Assembly: GCA_030587505.1 (NCBI GenBank)
Contig: JAUQYY010000074.1
Span: forward strand, 1-11,298
Length of the DNA stretch: 11,298 nt
Direction: 5' to 3'
Source: Candidatus Sigynarchaeota archaeon
GTDB lineage: Archaea; Asgardarchaeota; Jordarchaeia; Jordarchaeales; Jordarchaeaceae
Of the stretch, positions 1-6,106 are shown piece after piece. Each line of letters starts with the position of its first letter. Position 1 is the stretch's first letter. Made by a program: the position numbers and the translations under genes. The notes below the pieces were generated by a model. It worked only from the letters and a program-made list of their open reading frames with translations. It ran no database searches and was not told the DNA's origin.

Positions 1-143
1 TACTTAAAATTATATTAAGTTTTCCCCCAGAAGAAACCCCAGAAATAATCTTCCAAAGAATTACTTCCATCGATGGTTTGAAGGCTTGGAAAGATAAAAA
101 TAAGAGAGCACCCAATTTCATTTTGGTTAACTCTGTTTGCTAA
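1..143 (+). CDS. 3' end of an unidentified gene (5' partial)
   Basis: Frame 3 is open from the window edge (first full codon at 3) to a TAA at 141-143, giving 46 residues of protein-like composition, including PPEETPEIIFQRI and a lysine-rich stretch around KAWKDKNKRAPNF. It ends 14 nt before the TTG start of the next gene. The stretch is clearly more AT-rich than the genes that follow (AAA, ATA, AGA codons), so it could be a transferred or fast-evolving gene, or simply open by chance in AT-rich DNA. A TATA-like sequence for the next gene lies inside it, which weakens the coding call. I recognise no family. Confidence is limited because only the end is visible. Confidence 0.4.
   Translation, partial: LKIILSFPPEETPEIIFQRITSIDGLKAWKDKNKRAPNFILVNSVC
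93..103 (+). promoter_or_regulatory. Candidate TATA box for the transglutaminase-like gene
   Basis: GATAAAAATAA, preceded by a purine-rich BRE-like GGAAA. Archaeal initiation about 26 nt downstream would start the transcript near 124, leaving a leader of about 34 nt before the TTG at 158. It lies within the open frame that ends at 143. Confidence 0.35.
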
Positions 144-157
144 GAGGGCGATGATGC

Positions 158-994
158 TTGTTCGAGGTTGGGCTTTTTTCTGAAATCGAGAATGTAGGTG
201 GGATTAGGGTTTCTGAGGGAAATCTGAGGTGGGCCCTGTTCACCGAGAGTCCCCATCAGAGGGTGGTTCTGAATAAAAGGGCTCCATCCGGGTTTAGACA
301 CTTGAGGATGGAGGAAGACAACCACTACGTTTACATCAAGATAGGGGGCCTGGAGCCTAGGGAGAAGTTTGTCTCAAGAATAGGTTTCAGGGTTGACACT
401 AGGGATGTGCGTTTCAGAATACCCGACTTCAACGCCAAGGATTATCTGGGGAGTTTGGTTCAGGAGTACTGTAAACCCCGAAAGTACTGGGAAACCCGGG
501 ACGGGGTCATCCAGTCGTTGTCCAAAAAGCTGTGTTATGTGAGCCCCGGTATGGTTAGTCTCCTCGTGAACATTTTTAAGCTGGTTCAGGAGCGGATAAA
601 GTTCCGAGAAAAGAAGAGTGAAAGGCTGGGTGCGGTCGCCGCTTATAGGACGAGGGAGGGTGACTGCGACGAGTTCTCAGACCTCTTCATAACCCTCTGT
701 CGTGCCTGCAGAATCCCCGCGAGGAGAGTTGTGGGTCTTGTTGTCAATAAGAATGGATTTGAGAACCATGCCTGGGCGGAAGTGTACATACCCGGGGCCG
801 GGTGGGTTCCCTTCGACCCGGCGCTCAGCCTCTTCGCGGCCATAAGCAGTCGGCACATCGCTAGGTGTAAGATGGGAAGGCAGTCTGATTACCCGTCGAG
901 GAGGGTTTCGTGGAAAATGCACAGAAAACTGAAAAGAAACCCGATAAGACTCAACGAAGCAGACGTGGAGTACGTGAAGGAGTTTTCGGTCTGA
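158..994 (+). CDS. Transglutaminase-like cysteine protease-fold protein
   Basis: A 278-residue protein. Residues from about 155 to 225 form a transglutaminase-like core with the triad in order: Cys170 in GDCDEFS, His204 in ENHAWAEVY and Asp220 in VPFDPA. The family (papain-like fold, archaeal and bacterial members) includes proteases, peptide N-glycanase-like enzymes and cross-linkers, so the reaction cannot be fixed. The first 125 residues look beta-rich and of unknown role; the last 50 are basic (HRKLKRNPIRL). No signal peptide or membrane segment is seen, so it should be cytoplasmic. The start is TTG at 158: an in-frame TGA at 152-154 rules out anything upstream, GAGGGCGAT at 144-152 can serve as a weak Shine-Dalgarno, and the next in-frame ATG is at residue 51. 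Early codons are T-rich and late ones A/C-rich. Confidence 0.85.
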   Translation: MFEVGLFSEIENVGGIRVSEGNLRWALFTESPHQRVVLNKRAPSGFRHLRMEEDNHYVYIKIGGLEPREKFVSRIGFRVDTRDVRFRIPDFNAKDYLGSLVQEYCKPRKYWETRDGVIQSLSKKLCYVSPGMVSLLVNIFKLVQERIKFREKKSERLGAVAAYRTREGDCDEFSDLFITLCRACRIPARRVVGLVVNKNGFENHAWAEVYIPGAGWVPFDPALSLFAAISSRHIARCKMGRQSDYPSRRVSWKMHRKLKRNPIRLNEADVEYVKEFSV

Positions 995-1015
995 AGCTTT
1001 CCTGTTAATTCGGCG

Positions 1016-1045
1016 CACTTTTTGACGTTGCGTAAGGCAACTTTT
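1016..1045 (+). terminator. Probable terminator after the transglutaminase-like gene
   Basis: CACTTTTTGA (1016-1025) is followed by a small hairpin, GTTGC (1027-1031) pairing with GCAAC (1037-1041) around a 5-nt loop, then TTTT. The T-runs alone could terminate archaeal transcription. The same 10-mer, CACTTTTTGA, follows the methyltransferase-like gene at 4704-4713. Confidence 0.5.
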
Positions 1046-1077
1046 AATTCTGTGGTTAACTCTAAAGCAATAAGACA

Positions 1078-1088
1078 GAATATTATTA
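1078..1088 (+). promoter_or_regulatory. TATA box for the M20 peptidase gene
   Basis: GAATATTATTA centred near 1083 predicts a transcript start near 1109. This gives a leader of about 25 nt that contains the GAGGTGAT ribosome site at 1123-1130. Confidence 0.45.
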
Positions 1089-1134
1089 GATTGGAAGGTT
1101 TCTGTTCTGTTTTGAAAGTTGTGAGGTGATGTGG

Positions 1135-2394
1135 TTGAGTGCTGTTGATGAGGTTTTGAAGGAGGCTGATTCGAGGAGAAACGAGATTGTTGAGCTGGTT
1201 CAGGAGTTGATCAGATTCAAGAGTGTGAATCCTCCGGGGGACACCGGAGAGATAGCGGGTTTCATAAGGGATTACCTGTCTGAGAGGGGCTTGACCACTG
1301 AGCTTTACGAGTCCGAAGAGGGAAAGGTGAGTGTGGTTGGAACCCTGAAGGGAAAGGGTGACAAGAGGTTTGTATGGAACGGTCACATTGATGTTGTACC
1401 CGTGACCAAGCCTGGTGATTGGACCGTTGATCCCTGGGAGGGGAAGATAGTTGAGTCCCGTATCGTGGGTAGGGGAGCCGCGGACATGAAGGGTAGCGTT
1501 GGAGCCGCTATGGTGGCTGCCTCTATCCTGGCTGAGAAGGATTTGGAACTTGGAGGCGACCTAACGCTCTATCTTGTTCCGGATGAGGAGACGGGTGGAC
1601 TGCACGGAACAGGTTACCTCGTTGATAAGGGAATTTTGCGGGGTGACGCCTGCATTGTGGGCGAGTACTCTCCCCTCAACACCCTATGTGTTGGGGAGAA
1701 GGGTGTTCTGTGGCTGAGGATCAAGGCTAGTGGAATTCCGGCCCACGCGAGCCTGCCCTTCCTTGGGGACAACGCCATAGAGAAACTCTACAGGTTCCTG
1801 GTGGAGCTTCACAGGGTTGAGGAGGCTGACCGGGAGCTTCCCGAAGATGTTACCCGGATAATGGAGGCGCTGCAACCGACCCTTGAGCTGCTCCAGAGCA
1901 TTGGTTTCTCCCAGGATCATTTGTACAAGCTCATGCACAGATTGACTGTGAACGTTGGAAGGGTCACCGGGGGTGAGAAGATCAACATGGTTCCCGCCTT
2001 CGCGGAGGCGGAGGTGGACATAAGGCTCCTGCCGGGAATGAGGCACGACAGCGTCATGGATGAGATTAACCAGATTCTGAGAGACTCGGGCATCAGTGGA
2101 ATAACCATTGAGGAGATGCTCAGGGCTGATCCCTCCTACCAGAGACTCGACGTACCACTGGTCTCCCTCATGAAAAAGGAGATAAAGAGGGTAACGGGCA
2201 AAGAACCCCTACTCTTTGTGAACCCTGGATTCACAGACGCTCGATTCATCCGCGCCAAGGGCATCCCGACCGTTATCTTCGGGGCGGGCTCGGAGACCGC
2301 ACACGGAACCAACGAGTACGTTCCCATTGATAGCTTGGTTGAGGTCACAAAGGTCTACGCCCTCACAGCAATGGACTTCCTTGGTACAGGCTAA
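1135..2394 (+). CDS. M20-family metallopeptidase / deacylase (ArgE/DapE/ACY1-like)
   Basis: About 419 residues with the full M20 signature. Counted from the GTG at 1126, these are His87 and Asp89 in GHIDVVP, bridging Asp120 in GAADMKG, catalytic Glu154 and metal ligand Glu155 in PDEETGG, Glu180 in GEYSP, dimerisation-domain His207 in AHASLP, and the last ligand His393 in AHGTNEYVP. The family hydrolyses amide bonds of N-acyl amino acids, succinyl-diaminopimelate or small peptides using two zinc or cobalt ions. The substrate cannot be read from sequence, and ArgE, DapE, aminoacylase or carboxypeptidase are all possible. It is soluble and cytoplasmic. Three starts compete: GTG 1126, ATG 1129 and TTG 1135. 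I prefer TTG because GAGGTGAT (1123-1130) sits at the right distance only for it and overlaps the other two. The gene appears monocistronic, with its own promoter and a T-run downstream. Confidence 0.93.
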   Translation: MSAVDEVLKEADSRRNEIVELVQELIRFKSVNPPGDTGEIAGFIRDYLSERGLTTELYESEEGKVSVVGTLKGKGDKRFVWNGHIDVVPVTKPGDWTVDPWEGKIVESRIVGRGAADMKGSVGAAMVAASILAEKDLELGGDLTLYLVPDEETGGLHGTGYLVDKGILRGDACIVGEYSPLNTLCVGEKGVLWLRIKASGIPAHASLPFLGDNAIEKLYRFLVELHRVEEADRELPEDVTRIMEALQPTLELLQSIGFSQDHLYKLMHRLTVNVGRVTGGEKINMVPAFAEAEVDIRLLPGMRHDSVMDEINQILRDSGISGITIEEMLRADPSYQRLDVPLVSLMKKEIKRVTGKEPLLFVNPGFTDARFIRAKGIPTVIFGAGSETAHGTNEYVPIDSLVEVTKVYALTAMDFLGTG

Positions 2395-2504
2395 GCCTAC
2401 GTTCCGCACACGGAGCAGCGGGAGCCCACATCGTGCTGAGTGGCTGGCAGAGATGACGGGCCCTCAACTTTCCCAGTGTTGTCGGTCTTGGCAAAAGCTT
2501 AATC

Positions 2505-2510
2505 TTTTTT
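2505..2510 (+). terminator. T-run terminator candidate after the M20 gene
   Basis: Six T residues within AATCTTTTTTCTAAATT, about 110 nt after the stop. No other feature is seen between 2395 and 2557. No hairpin is needed for archaeal T-run termination. Confidence 0.35.
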
Positions 2511-2557
2511 CTAAATTAGGGGGTGAAAGAGGCTCGTTGTGGCTTGGTTTTGCGTTT

Positions 2558-2797
2558 TCACTTTAGGTTTTTTAGCTTTTTCATTGCTTCGTCGATGGTT
2601 AGGTGTTCCAGTTCTTTGGCTTTGGGGTAGTGCTCTCCGCAGAACCACTCCGCGTAGGGGGGATGTCCCACCATCCCTTTTTCTTCCATTTTCTTAATCC
2701 ATTCGTAGTCGCTTGGACGCTTTTTGAAGTAGACTAACCCACCCTCTTCGCTGTCGAGGAACCTTTTATCGCAGATTGCGCATATTGGGGGTCTCAT
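2558..2797 (-). CDS. Small zinc-motif protein of unknown function (79 aa)
   Basis: A 79-residue protein starting MRPPICAICDKRF. Cys6 and Cys9 (CAIC), with Cys53 and His56 (WFCGEHY), make a probable CxxC...CxxH zinc site, separated by about 43 residues that include the glycine-rich GMVGHPPYAEWF. The C-terminus is helical and basic (TIDEAMKKLKNLK). I do not recognise a characterised family; the compact layout suggests a zinc-stabilised protein that could bind nucleic acid or protein, which is inference. The open frame extends 22 codons upstream to 2863, but ATG 2797 is the right start: GGTGA lies 4 nt before it, and the likely TATA box (2831-2840) sits inside that extension. It is transcribed away from the membrane protein gene and converges on the M20 gene. 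Confidence 0.8.
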   Translation of the reverse strand: MRPPICAICDKRFLDSEEGGLVYFKKRPSDYEWIKKMEEKGMVGHPPYAEWFCGEHYPKAKELEHLTIDEAMKKLKNLK

Positions 2798-2830
2798 AAG
2801 CTCACCTTTTGAGTAAAACTTTTTCTCAAT

Positions 2831-2840
2831 ATTATTTAAA
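2831..2840 (-). promoter_or_regulatory. TATA box for the small zinc-motif gene
   Basis: On the minus strand the element reads TTTAAATAAT, centred near 2836. Initiation about 26 nt away, near 2810, leaves a leader of about 13 nt containing AAAAGGTGA. This position also decides the start of the gene in favour of 2797. Confidence 0.6.
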
Positions 2841-2984
2841 ACACGTTTTTTACAAATAAACATATTCTTTCACACGAAAGGGGCTTCCCAGGTGGGTGAT
2901 GGAGGGTTGATTCGAAAAGTTTTTTGAAGCAGGTGTACGTGACGATATGAAAGACTTCTTTTGTGCCGTTCAACACGAACAAAA

Positions 2985-2994
2985 TTTTTAAATA
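2985..2994 (+). promoter_or_regulatory. TATA box placing transcript start at the ATG (leaderless)
   Basis: TTTTTAAATA, preceded by BRE-like CGAACAAAA, is centred near 2990. The expected start, about 26 nt downstream, falls at 3016, one base before the ATG at 3017. There is no GGTGA site in front of this ATG, so the mRNA is probably leaderless. Confidence 0.6.
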
Positions 2995-3016
2995 TGTTTA
3001 TATGTTTCACTAATCT

Positions 3017-3682
3017 ATGTTGGAAATTATTCTCGTTTTTACGGCTATTGCCATAGCGGTCCAATTCTTGGTTTCGCAGAAATCATTCGCAGTGTTTTCC
3101 AAGGAGAGGGGATTCAGGGTCACAGTTGCTGTTCTCATTGCGTGTATCATTGTGGGTTGGCTAGGAATCAGGTTTCTATACATCCCGGGATATTGGTGGT
3201 CTGCCTGGACTTTCGCGATGGTATTAAAGATGGGCATTTTCAATACCGCACAATTCGCGTCTTACTACGCAATCCTAAATCATATCGGGATTCCAGATTT
3301 ACTTGTCAGTATCGTAACATGGTATATTTGGGTCTTTTTTGGTGTTTTTGAGTACTCAGTGATGCCCTTCTTTGTTTTCGCGATATTTACATCAATTCCC
3401 TATGCTGTATTCGCGCTCATTGTCCTCGCTCACAGAGCCGGCGAGGAGGCCTCCTTCTGGGGAAACATACCCTTGTGGTCGGGAGCCGCAATTGTAGGTT
3501 TTATCCAATTTTTGGCAGTAATATACCTTCTAGCCGCAAACATGTGGGCTCAGGCACACATCATAACAACATTCCTCCCGTGGGGATACACAGATCTTCT
3601 AATTGTAATCTTCCTACCCCTAGCACTAACGGTTATTCTACCAGTCGCCATTACATTCCAGGCCGGAAGACTCTGCAGCTGA
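3017..3682 (+). CDS. Multi-pass membrane protein of unknown function
   Basis: A 221-residue, strongly hydrophobic protein. Probable membrane segments lie near residues 2-20, 36-56, 60-72, 80-110 (possibly two), 114-138, 155-175 and 192-215, so about six or seven helices. Loops are short, with charged spots at QKSFAVFSKERGFR (21-34) and HRAGEEASFWGN (139-150). No catalytic motif, transporter signature or cysteine cluster is visible, and I do not recognise the family. Codon use is more AT-rich and less biased than in the neighbouring soluble genes, which may reflect hydrophobic composition or different ancestry. It is expressed from its own promoter, apparently as a leaderless mRNA, divergent from the small zinc-motif gene. 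A T-rich stretch follows the stop. Confidence 0.8.
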   Translation: MLEIILVFTAIAIAVQFLVSQKSFAVFSKERGFRVTVAVLIACIIVGWLGIRFLYIPGYWWSAWTFAMVLKMGIFNTAQFASYYAILNHIGIPDLLVSIVTWYIWVFFGVFEYSVMPFFVFAIFTSIPYAVFALIVLAHRAGEEASFWGNIPLWSGAAIVGFIQFLAVIYLLAANMWAQAHIITTFLPWGYTDLLIVIFLPLALTVILPVAITFQAGRLCS

Positions 3683-3710
3683 ACAAGAAACATACTTTAT
3701 CCCCCTTCTA

Positions 3711-3718
3711 TTATTTTT
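3711..3718 (+). terminator. T-run terminator candidate after the membrane protein gene
   Basis: TTATTTTT, about 30 nt after the stop and preceded by pyrimidine-rich sequence. No stable hairpin is seen. Confidence 0.4.
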
Positions 3719-3873
3719 CAAAAACCCTACCTCGAGTGGGCTTTGGGACATAATTCATGCTTTCCATGGTTTTGTGGTGTGATTTCTTCTAGGCGTTTCA
3801 GGTTCGAAGAGTTTCCCTCTCCACTTCCCGCAAGGTGGACGATTATGGTCTGAAAACGCTGCTGGAGGCACAA
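3719..3873. other. Intergenic stretch with no gene seen
   Basis: This is part of a 307-base gap between the membrane protein gene and the methyltransferase-like gene. Neither strand has a convincing reading frame with a ribosome site. GGTTCGAA near 3800 resembles a tRNA T-loop but lacks the pairing arm. The rest of the gap holds the promoter and leader described separately. Confidence 0.5.
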
Positions 3874-3888
3874 GTATAAAATATTTTA
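3874..3888 (+). promoter_or_regulatory. TATA box for the methyltransferase-like gene
   Basis: GTATAAAATATTTTA centred near 3879 predicts a transcript start near 3905. This gives an unusually long leader of about 85 nt before the GTG at 3990, against about 0-40 nt for the other genes here. Confidence 0.55.
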
Positions 3889-3920
3889 TCCGTAGATTAA
3901 TTGTACATGTTAAGAGGTGC

Positions 3921-3957
3921 GCGGAGTGATAATCTCGGCCGGGGTTATCTAATCCGC
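3921..3957 (+). promoter_or_regulatory. Leader hairpin upstream of the methyltransferase-like gene
   Basis: GCGGA (3921-3925) pairs with TCCGC (3953-3957), and GATAA (3928-3932) with TTATC (3945-3949), with small internal bulges and a GC-rich apical part containing CGGCCGG. It lies between the predicted transcript start and the start codon, so it could act as a cis-regulatory RNA element. I match it to no known riboswitch class. Confidence 0.35.
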
Positions 3958-3989
3958 TTTATGATTTCTAAACCAGGGGTGGTGGTTGA

Positions 3990-4703
3990 GTGTCTGTGTG
4001 GTTTTGGGTCTGCGTGGCGGGCGTGGTGTGCGTTGTGCCCTTTCTTTTCCTCTCTGTTGAACACACAAAGCTTCAGGAAAAGTACGGGAAGAAGAAGGGC
4101 ACCAGAATAGGTGAGATATGCGGCATCGTCTCCGGGTGGCTCTTCTTCATCTTCTGGGCAGGGATCTGGGTTTCACCCCAGCCAAGATTCACAATTCCCT
4201 TTCCAGTTGCGGTATCTTTTCTTGTTCCTTTTGTTAACTTCTCGATTTCCCTCTCCAACTTGGTGGCTTCTGTACCCTTCATTCTGGTTGGTGCCTGGCT
4301 TGGAATAGAGGGTGTGAGGGAGGTAAGCCTGAGGGTCGCGGAAACGCATAGACCGGATAGAATTGTTACCAGCGGGGTCTACTCCCTTGTTAGGCATCCA
4401 CAGTACCTCGGAGGACTACTTTCACATGTGGGTATCTCTATTCTGCTGTCCGCATACCGGTCTTTCCTTATTACCCCACTCATGATTGTAATTGTCTATC
4501 TTATCTCGTGGAAGGAGGAGAGAGAGCTGATTAAAGAGTTCGGAAAAGATTACGAGGAGTATAAGAAAAGGGTTCCGATGCTCATACCCAGAGTGAGAAG
4601 AAGGGAGGCGGAGACGAACAAAAAACACAATAGCGTTAATTCTTCCGAGCGGGGCTTGGAAAAGTTCGCGAGGCGGGTGTTTGTGACTGAAACTAGTCTG
4701 TAA
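3990..4703 (+). CDS. Isoprenylcysteine/phospholipid methyltransferase-like membrane protein
   Basis: A 237-residue membrane protein with the C-terminal signature of the ICMT/PEMT superfamily: SGVYSLVRHPQYLG at 128-141 and the acidic-basic segment from KEER (175) through GKDYEEYKKRVP to about 201. In characterised members these parts bind S-adenosylmethionine and catalyse methyl transfer to a prenylated cysteine or lipid head group; in archaea the substrate is generally unknown. Membrane helices lie near 2-22, 43-61, 70-84, 89-108, 144-155 and 160-173. The last 35 residues are basic and polar, and continue beyond the usual family end. The start is GTG 3990: an in-frame TGA sits at 3987-3989, and GGGGTGGTGGT just upstream can act as a weak ribosome site. 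Confidence 0.82.
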   Translation: MSVWFWVCVAGVVCVVPFLFLSVEHTKLQEKYGKKKGTRIGEICGIVSGWLFFIFWAGIWVSPQPRFTIPFPVAVSFLVPFVNFSISLSNLVASVPFILVGAWLGIEGVREVSLRVAETHRPDRIVTSGVYSLVRHPQYLGGLLSHVGISILLSAYRSFLITPLMIVIVYLISWKEERELIKEFGKDYEEYKKRVPMLIPRVRRREAETNKKHNSVNSSERGLEKFARRVFVTETSL

Positions 4704-4713
4704 CACTTTTTGA
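4704..4713 (+). terminator. T-run terminator candidate (CACTTTTTGA)
   Basis: CACTTTTTGA begins immediately after the TAA of the methyltransferase-like gene and is identical to 1016-1025 after the transglutaminase-like gene. It directly precedes the nurA TATA box. Confidence 0.4.
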
Positions 4714-4718
4714 AACTG

Positions 4719-4726
4719 TTTATATT
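4719..4726 (+). promoter_or_regulatory. TATA box for nurA
   Basis: TTTATATT with upstream BRE-like TGAAAC (4711-4716) predicts initiation near 4748 and a leader of about 39 nt. The leader carries TACTTGT twice (4737-4743 and 4754-4760) and ends in AGGAAGGTGAG before the TTG start. Confidence 0.55.
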
Positions 4727-4786
4727 TGTAGGTGTCTACTTGTAAGTGTGAGTTACTTGTGCTTCTCGGTAGGAAGGTGAGTTTGG

Positions 4787-5914
4787 TTGGTCTTTGCGGA
4801 TGTTTTGGACCGGGTTGTCGAGAACCTGGACAGGTATGTTGGTGAGGATGATTTGGGTGATCCCTTCTTTTCTGGTTCTGGTTACAAGGCTTATCCTTTC
4901 CGGGTTGAGAACTTTAGGGAGATTAGGCGTGTTGAAACCGGGCGTAGGATGGCCTTTGTTGATGGGGGCAACCAGGAGGTTGTGGGTGCTCCGAACTTTT
5001 CCGTCCAGATTAACCGTGTTTTCTTTAACGTTTTCCGGGATAAGAAGAGGGTTTTGGATAGGAGGATTCCCCGGCGCATAGAGTTCTTTTCGGTCACCTT
5101 CTCCCGATTCAGGCACAATGAGATATTTTACGACACCTCAATTTTTCCCCTCAGTGAGGAGTTTGAACCCTTTCTTCCAGACGTGAGAGACCTCTCTTTC
5201 AGCTCAATGGATCGCAGTGTTATGCAGGGGAATCTTCGGGCTGACATCTCGATTGTGTCCTCCATTTCGAGGAGGTTCGCTGAGTGGGAGTTCTCCCGAC
5301 ATGTTGTTGAGAACGAGCTGGAGGAGGGTGACATAATTGTTATGGACGGCACGCTTCAAACCGCCTTCACTAATGAGTCCAAGTATTCCCGGGCGCTCTA
5401 CGAACTCGCGAAAAAGAAGGGTGTCATCGTCACGGGTTTAACCAAGACCTGCGGACTGTTCACCACCACGGGGTTATCGCTTCTGGGAGCCGCGAGGAAG
5501 TTCGCGAACAACAACAATATCCGCTATCCGATGTGGTACTACTACCCTGTGGCGGAGGCTTTTAGCCCGGTTCACGAGGCGGTCATCCTACTCGTGAAAC
5601 TGAACCCCATGAGCGAACGCATCTTCAGGTTCGAAATATACCGGGACCAGGCAAAAAAGCTGAGCATAAAACAAATAGGAGAAATAATGGGTTGCCTCGC
5701 CCAGAATTCCGGAGACATAACCTTCCCCGGCTACCCGTACGGACTCATAGACGCGGACTCAAACGCGAGGGTGAGGTCGGACGAGATGCAGAGATACAAG
5801 TACGCACTCATCTCTGCCATGTCTAGGAGAGGAAAGTGGAAAAAGTTCGCAAGGCACATTCAAGCCAAAGACGCACACGACAAACTAAACCAGATCACCC
5901 GATGGGAGAGCTAA
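4787..5914 (+). CDS. nurA: NurA 5'-3' nuclease
   Basis: A 375-residue protein of the NurA family, an RNase H-like-fold, Mn-dependent nuclease that works with the HerA translocase to resect the 5' strand at DNA double-strand breaks. Visible motifs are the N-terminal catalytic Asp59 in MAFVDGGNQEV, Asp187 in VMDGTLQ, Lys220 in GLTKT, and the C-terminal PYGLIDADSNARV segment (317-329), whose Asp322/Asp324 match the last acidic metal ligand. Length is typical of the family (about 330-450). The start is TTG 4787, with GGTGA (4776-4780) 6 nt upstream. Its own promoter and the 400-base gap before herA show that it is not in one transcript unit with the other three repair genes, although the families act together. 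Third positions shift from T-ending at the 5' end to A-ending at the 3' end. Confidence 0.93.
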   Translation: MVFADVLDRVVENLDRYVGEDDLGDPFFSGSGYKAYPFRVENFREIRRVETGRRMAFVDGGNQEVVGAPNFSVQINRVFFNVFRDKKRVLDRRIPRRIEFFSVTFSRFRHNEIFYDTSIFPLSEEFEPFLPDVRDLSFSSMDRSVMQGNLRADISIVSSISRRFAEWEFSRHVVENELEEGDIIVMDGTLQTAFTNESKYSRALYELAKKKGVIVTGLTKTCGLFTTTGLSLLGAARKFANNNNIRYPMWYYYPVAEAFSPVHEAVILLVKLNPMSERIFRFEIYRDQAKKLSIKQIGEIMGCLAQNSGDITFPGYPYGLIDADSNARVRSDEMQRYKYALISAMSRRGKWKKFARHIQAKDAHDKLNQITRWES

Positions 5915-5947
5915 ACGTTCTACCGACAGTAAACGTTCTACCGACAG
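5912..5947. repeat. Perfect 18-bp tandem duplication at the nurA stop
   Basis: TAAACGTTCTACCGACAG occurs twice with no gap (5912-5929 and 5930-5947). The first three bases of the first copy are the nurA stop codon. Each copy contains the palindrome AACGTT. It lies between the convergent nurA and 34-aa genes. Confidence 0.9.
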
Positions 5948-5970
5948 AAATCGACGGTAAATTTGCTTGA

Positions 5971-5996
5971 TTATTTCTTCTTCGTTTTCTTTTTAG
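5971..5996 (+). terminator. T-rich terminator candidate for nurA
   Basis: Read on the plus strand, this pyrimidine tract (TTATTTCTTCTTCG, then TTTTC and TTTTTAG) is a plausible archaeal T-rich terminator about 60 nt after the nurA stop. On the minus strand the same bases encode the lysine tail of the small convergent protein. Confidence 0.4.
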
Positions 5997-6075
5997 CTGA
6001 TTTCCTTTTCTTTTTCGATCCGAATAATTCATCCAAACTCTTCTCGGTTTTCGGTCCAATAATCCTTTTGCCCAA
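5971..6075 (-). CDS. Small lysine-rich basic protein (34 aa), unidentified
   Basis: A short gene of 34 residues beginning MGKRIIGPKTEKSLDELFG. After about residue 20 it is almost entirely Lys/Arg (13 of the last 14 are Lys, Arg, Ser, Ala or Thr, ending KKKTKKK). Evidence that it is real: the TTG start at 6075 has AGGTGA exactly 6 nt upstream, with an in-frame TGA inside that site so that no longer form exists; a strong TATA box (ATATAAATAAA) sits about 26 nt before a start near 6087; and the sequence changes sharply from an ordered-looking head to a basic tail. The head, with KSLDELF, could be a docking helix and the tail a nucleic-acid-binding extension; that is inference. It is convergent with nurA and divergent from herA. 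I recognise no family, and it does not match L41e or S30e. Confidence 0.7.
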   Translation of the reverse strand: MGKRIIGPKTEKSLDELFGSKKKRKSAKKKTKKK

Positions 6076-6106
6076 AAGATTTCACCTAACACAAGTAATG
6101 AGGGGC

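Noticed and set aside
2944..2990. 14-codon ATG frame ending inside the membrane-gene promoter
   Set aside because: No ribosome site, very short, and overlapping the TATA element of the next gene.
3795..3830. GGTTCGAA resembling a tRNA T-loop
   Set aside because: The base following the loop cannot pair as required, and no D-arm, anticodon arm or acceptor stem fits around it on either strand.
5912..5960. CRISPR or integrase attachment site at the 18-bp repeat
   Set aside because: There are only two adjacent copies with no spacer, and no cas, integrase or tRNA gene nearby.
5895..6092. 65-residue arginine-rich frame on the minus strand over the same spacer as the 34-aa gene
   Set aside because: It has no ribosome site at its ATG, runs through the 18-bp repeat and into nurA, and its basic character comes from reading the A-rich lysine codons of the 34-aa gene in another frame.
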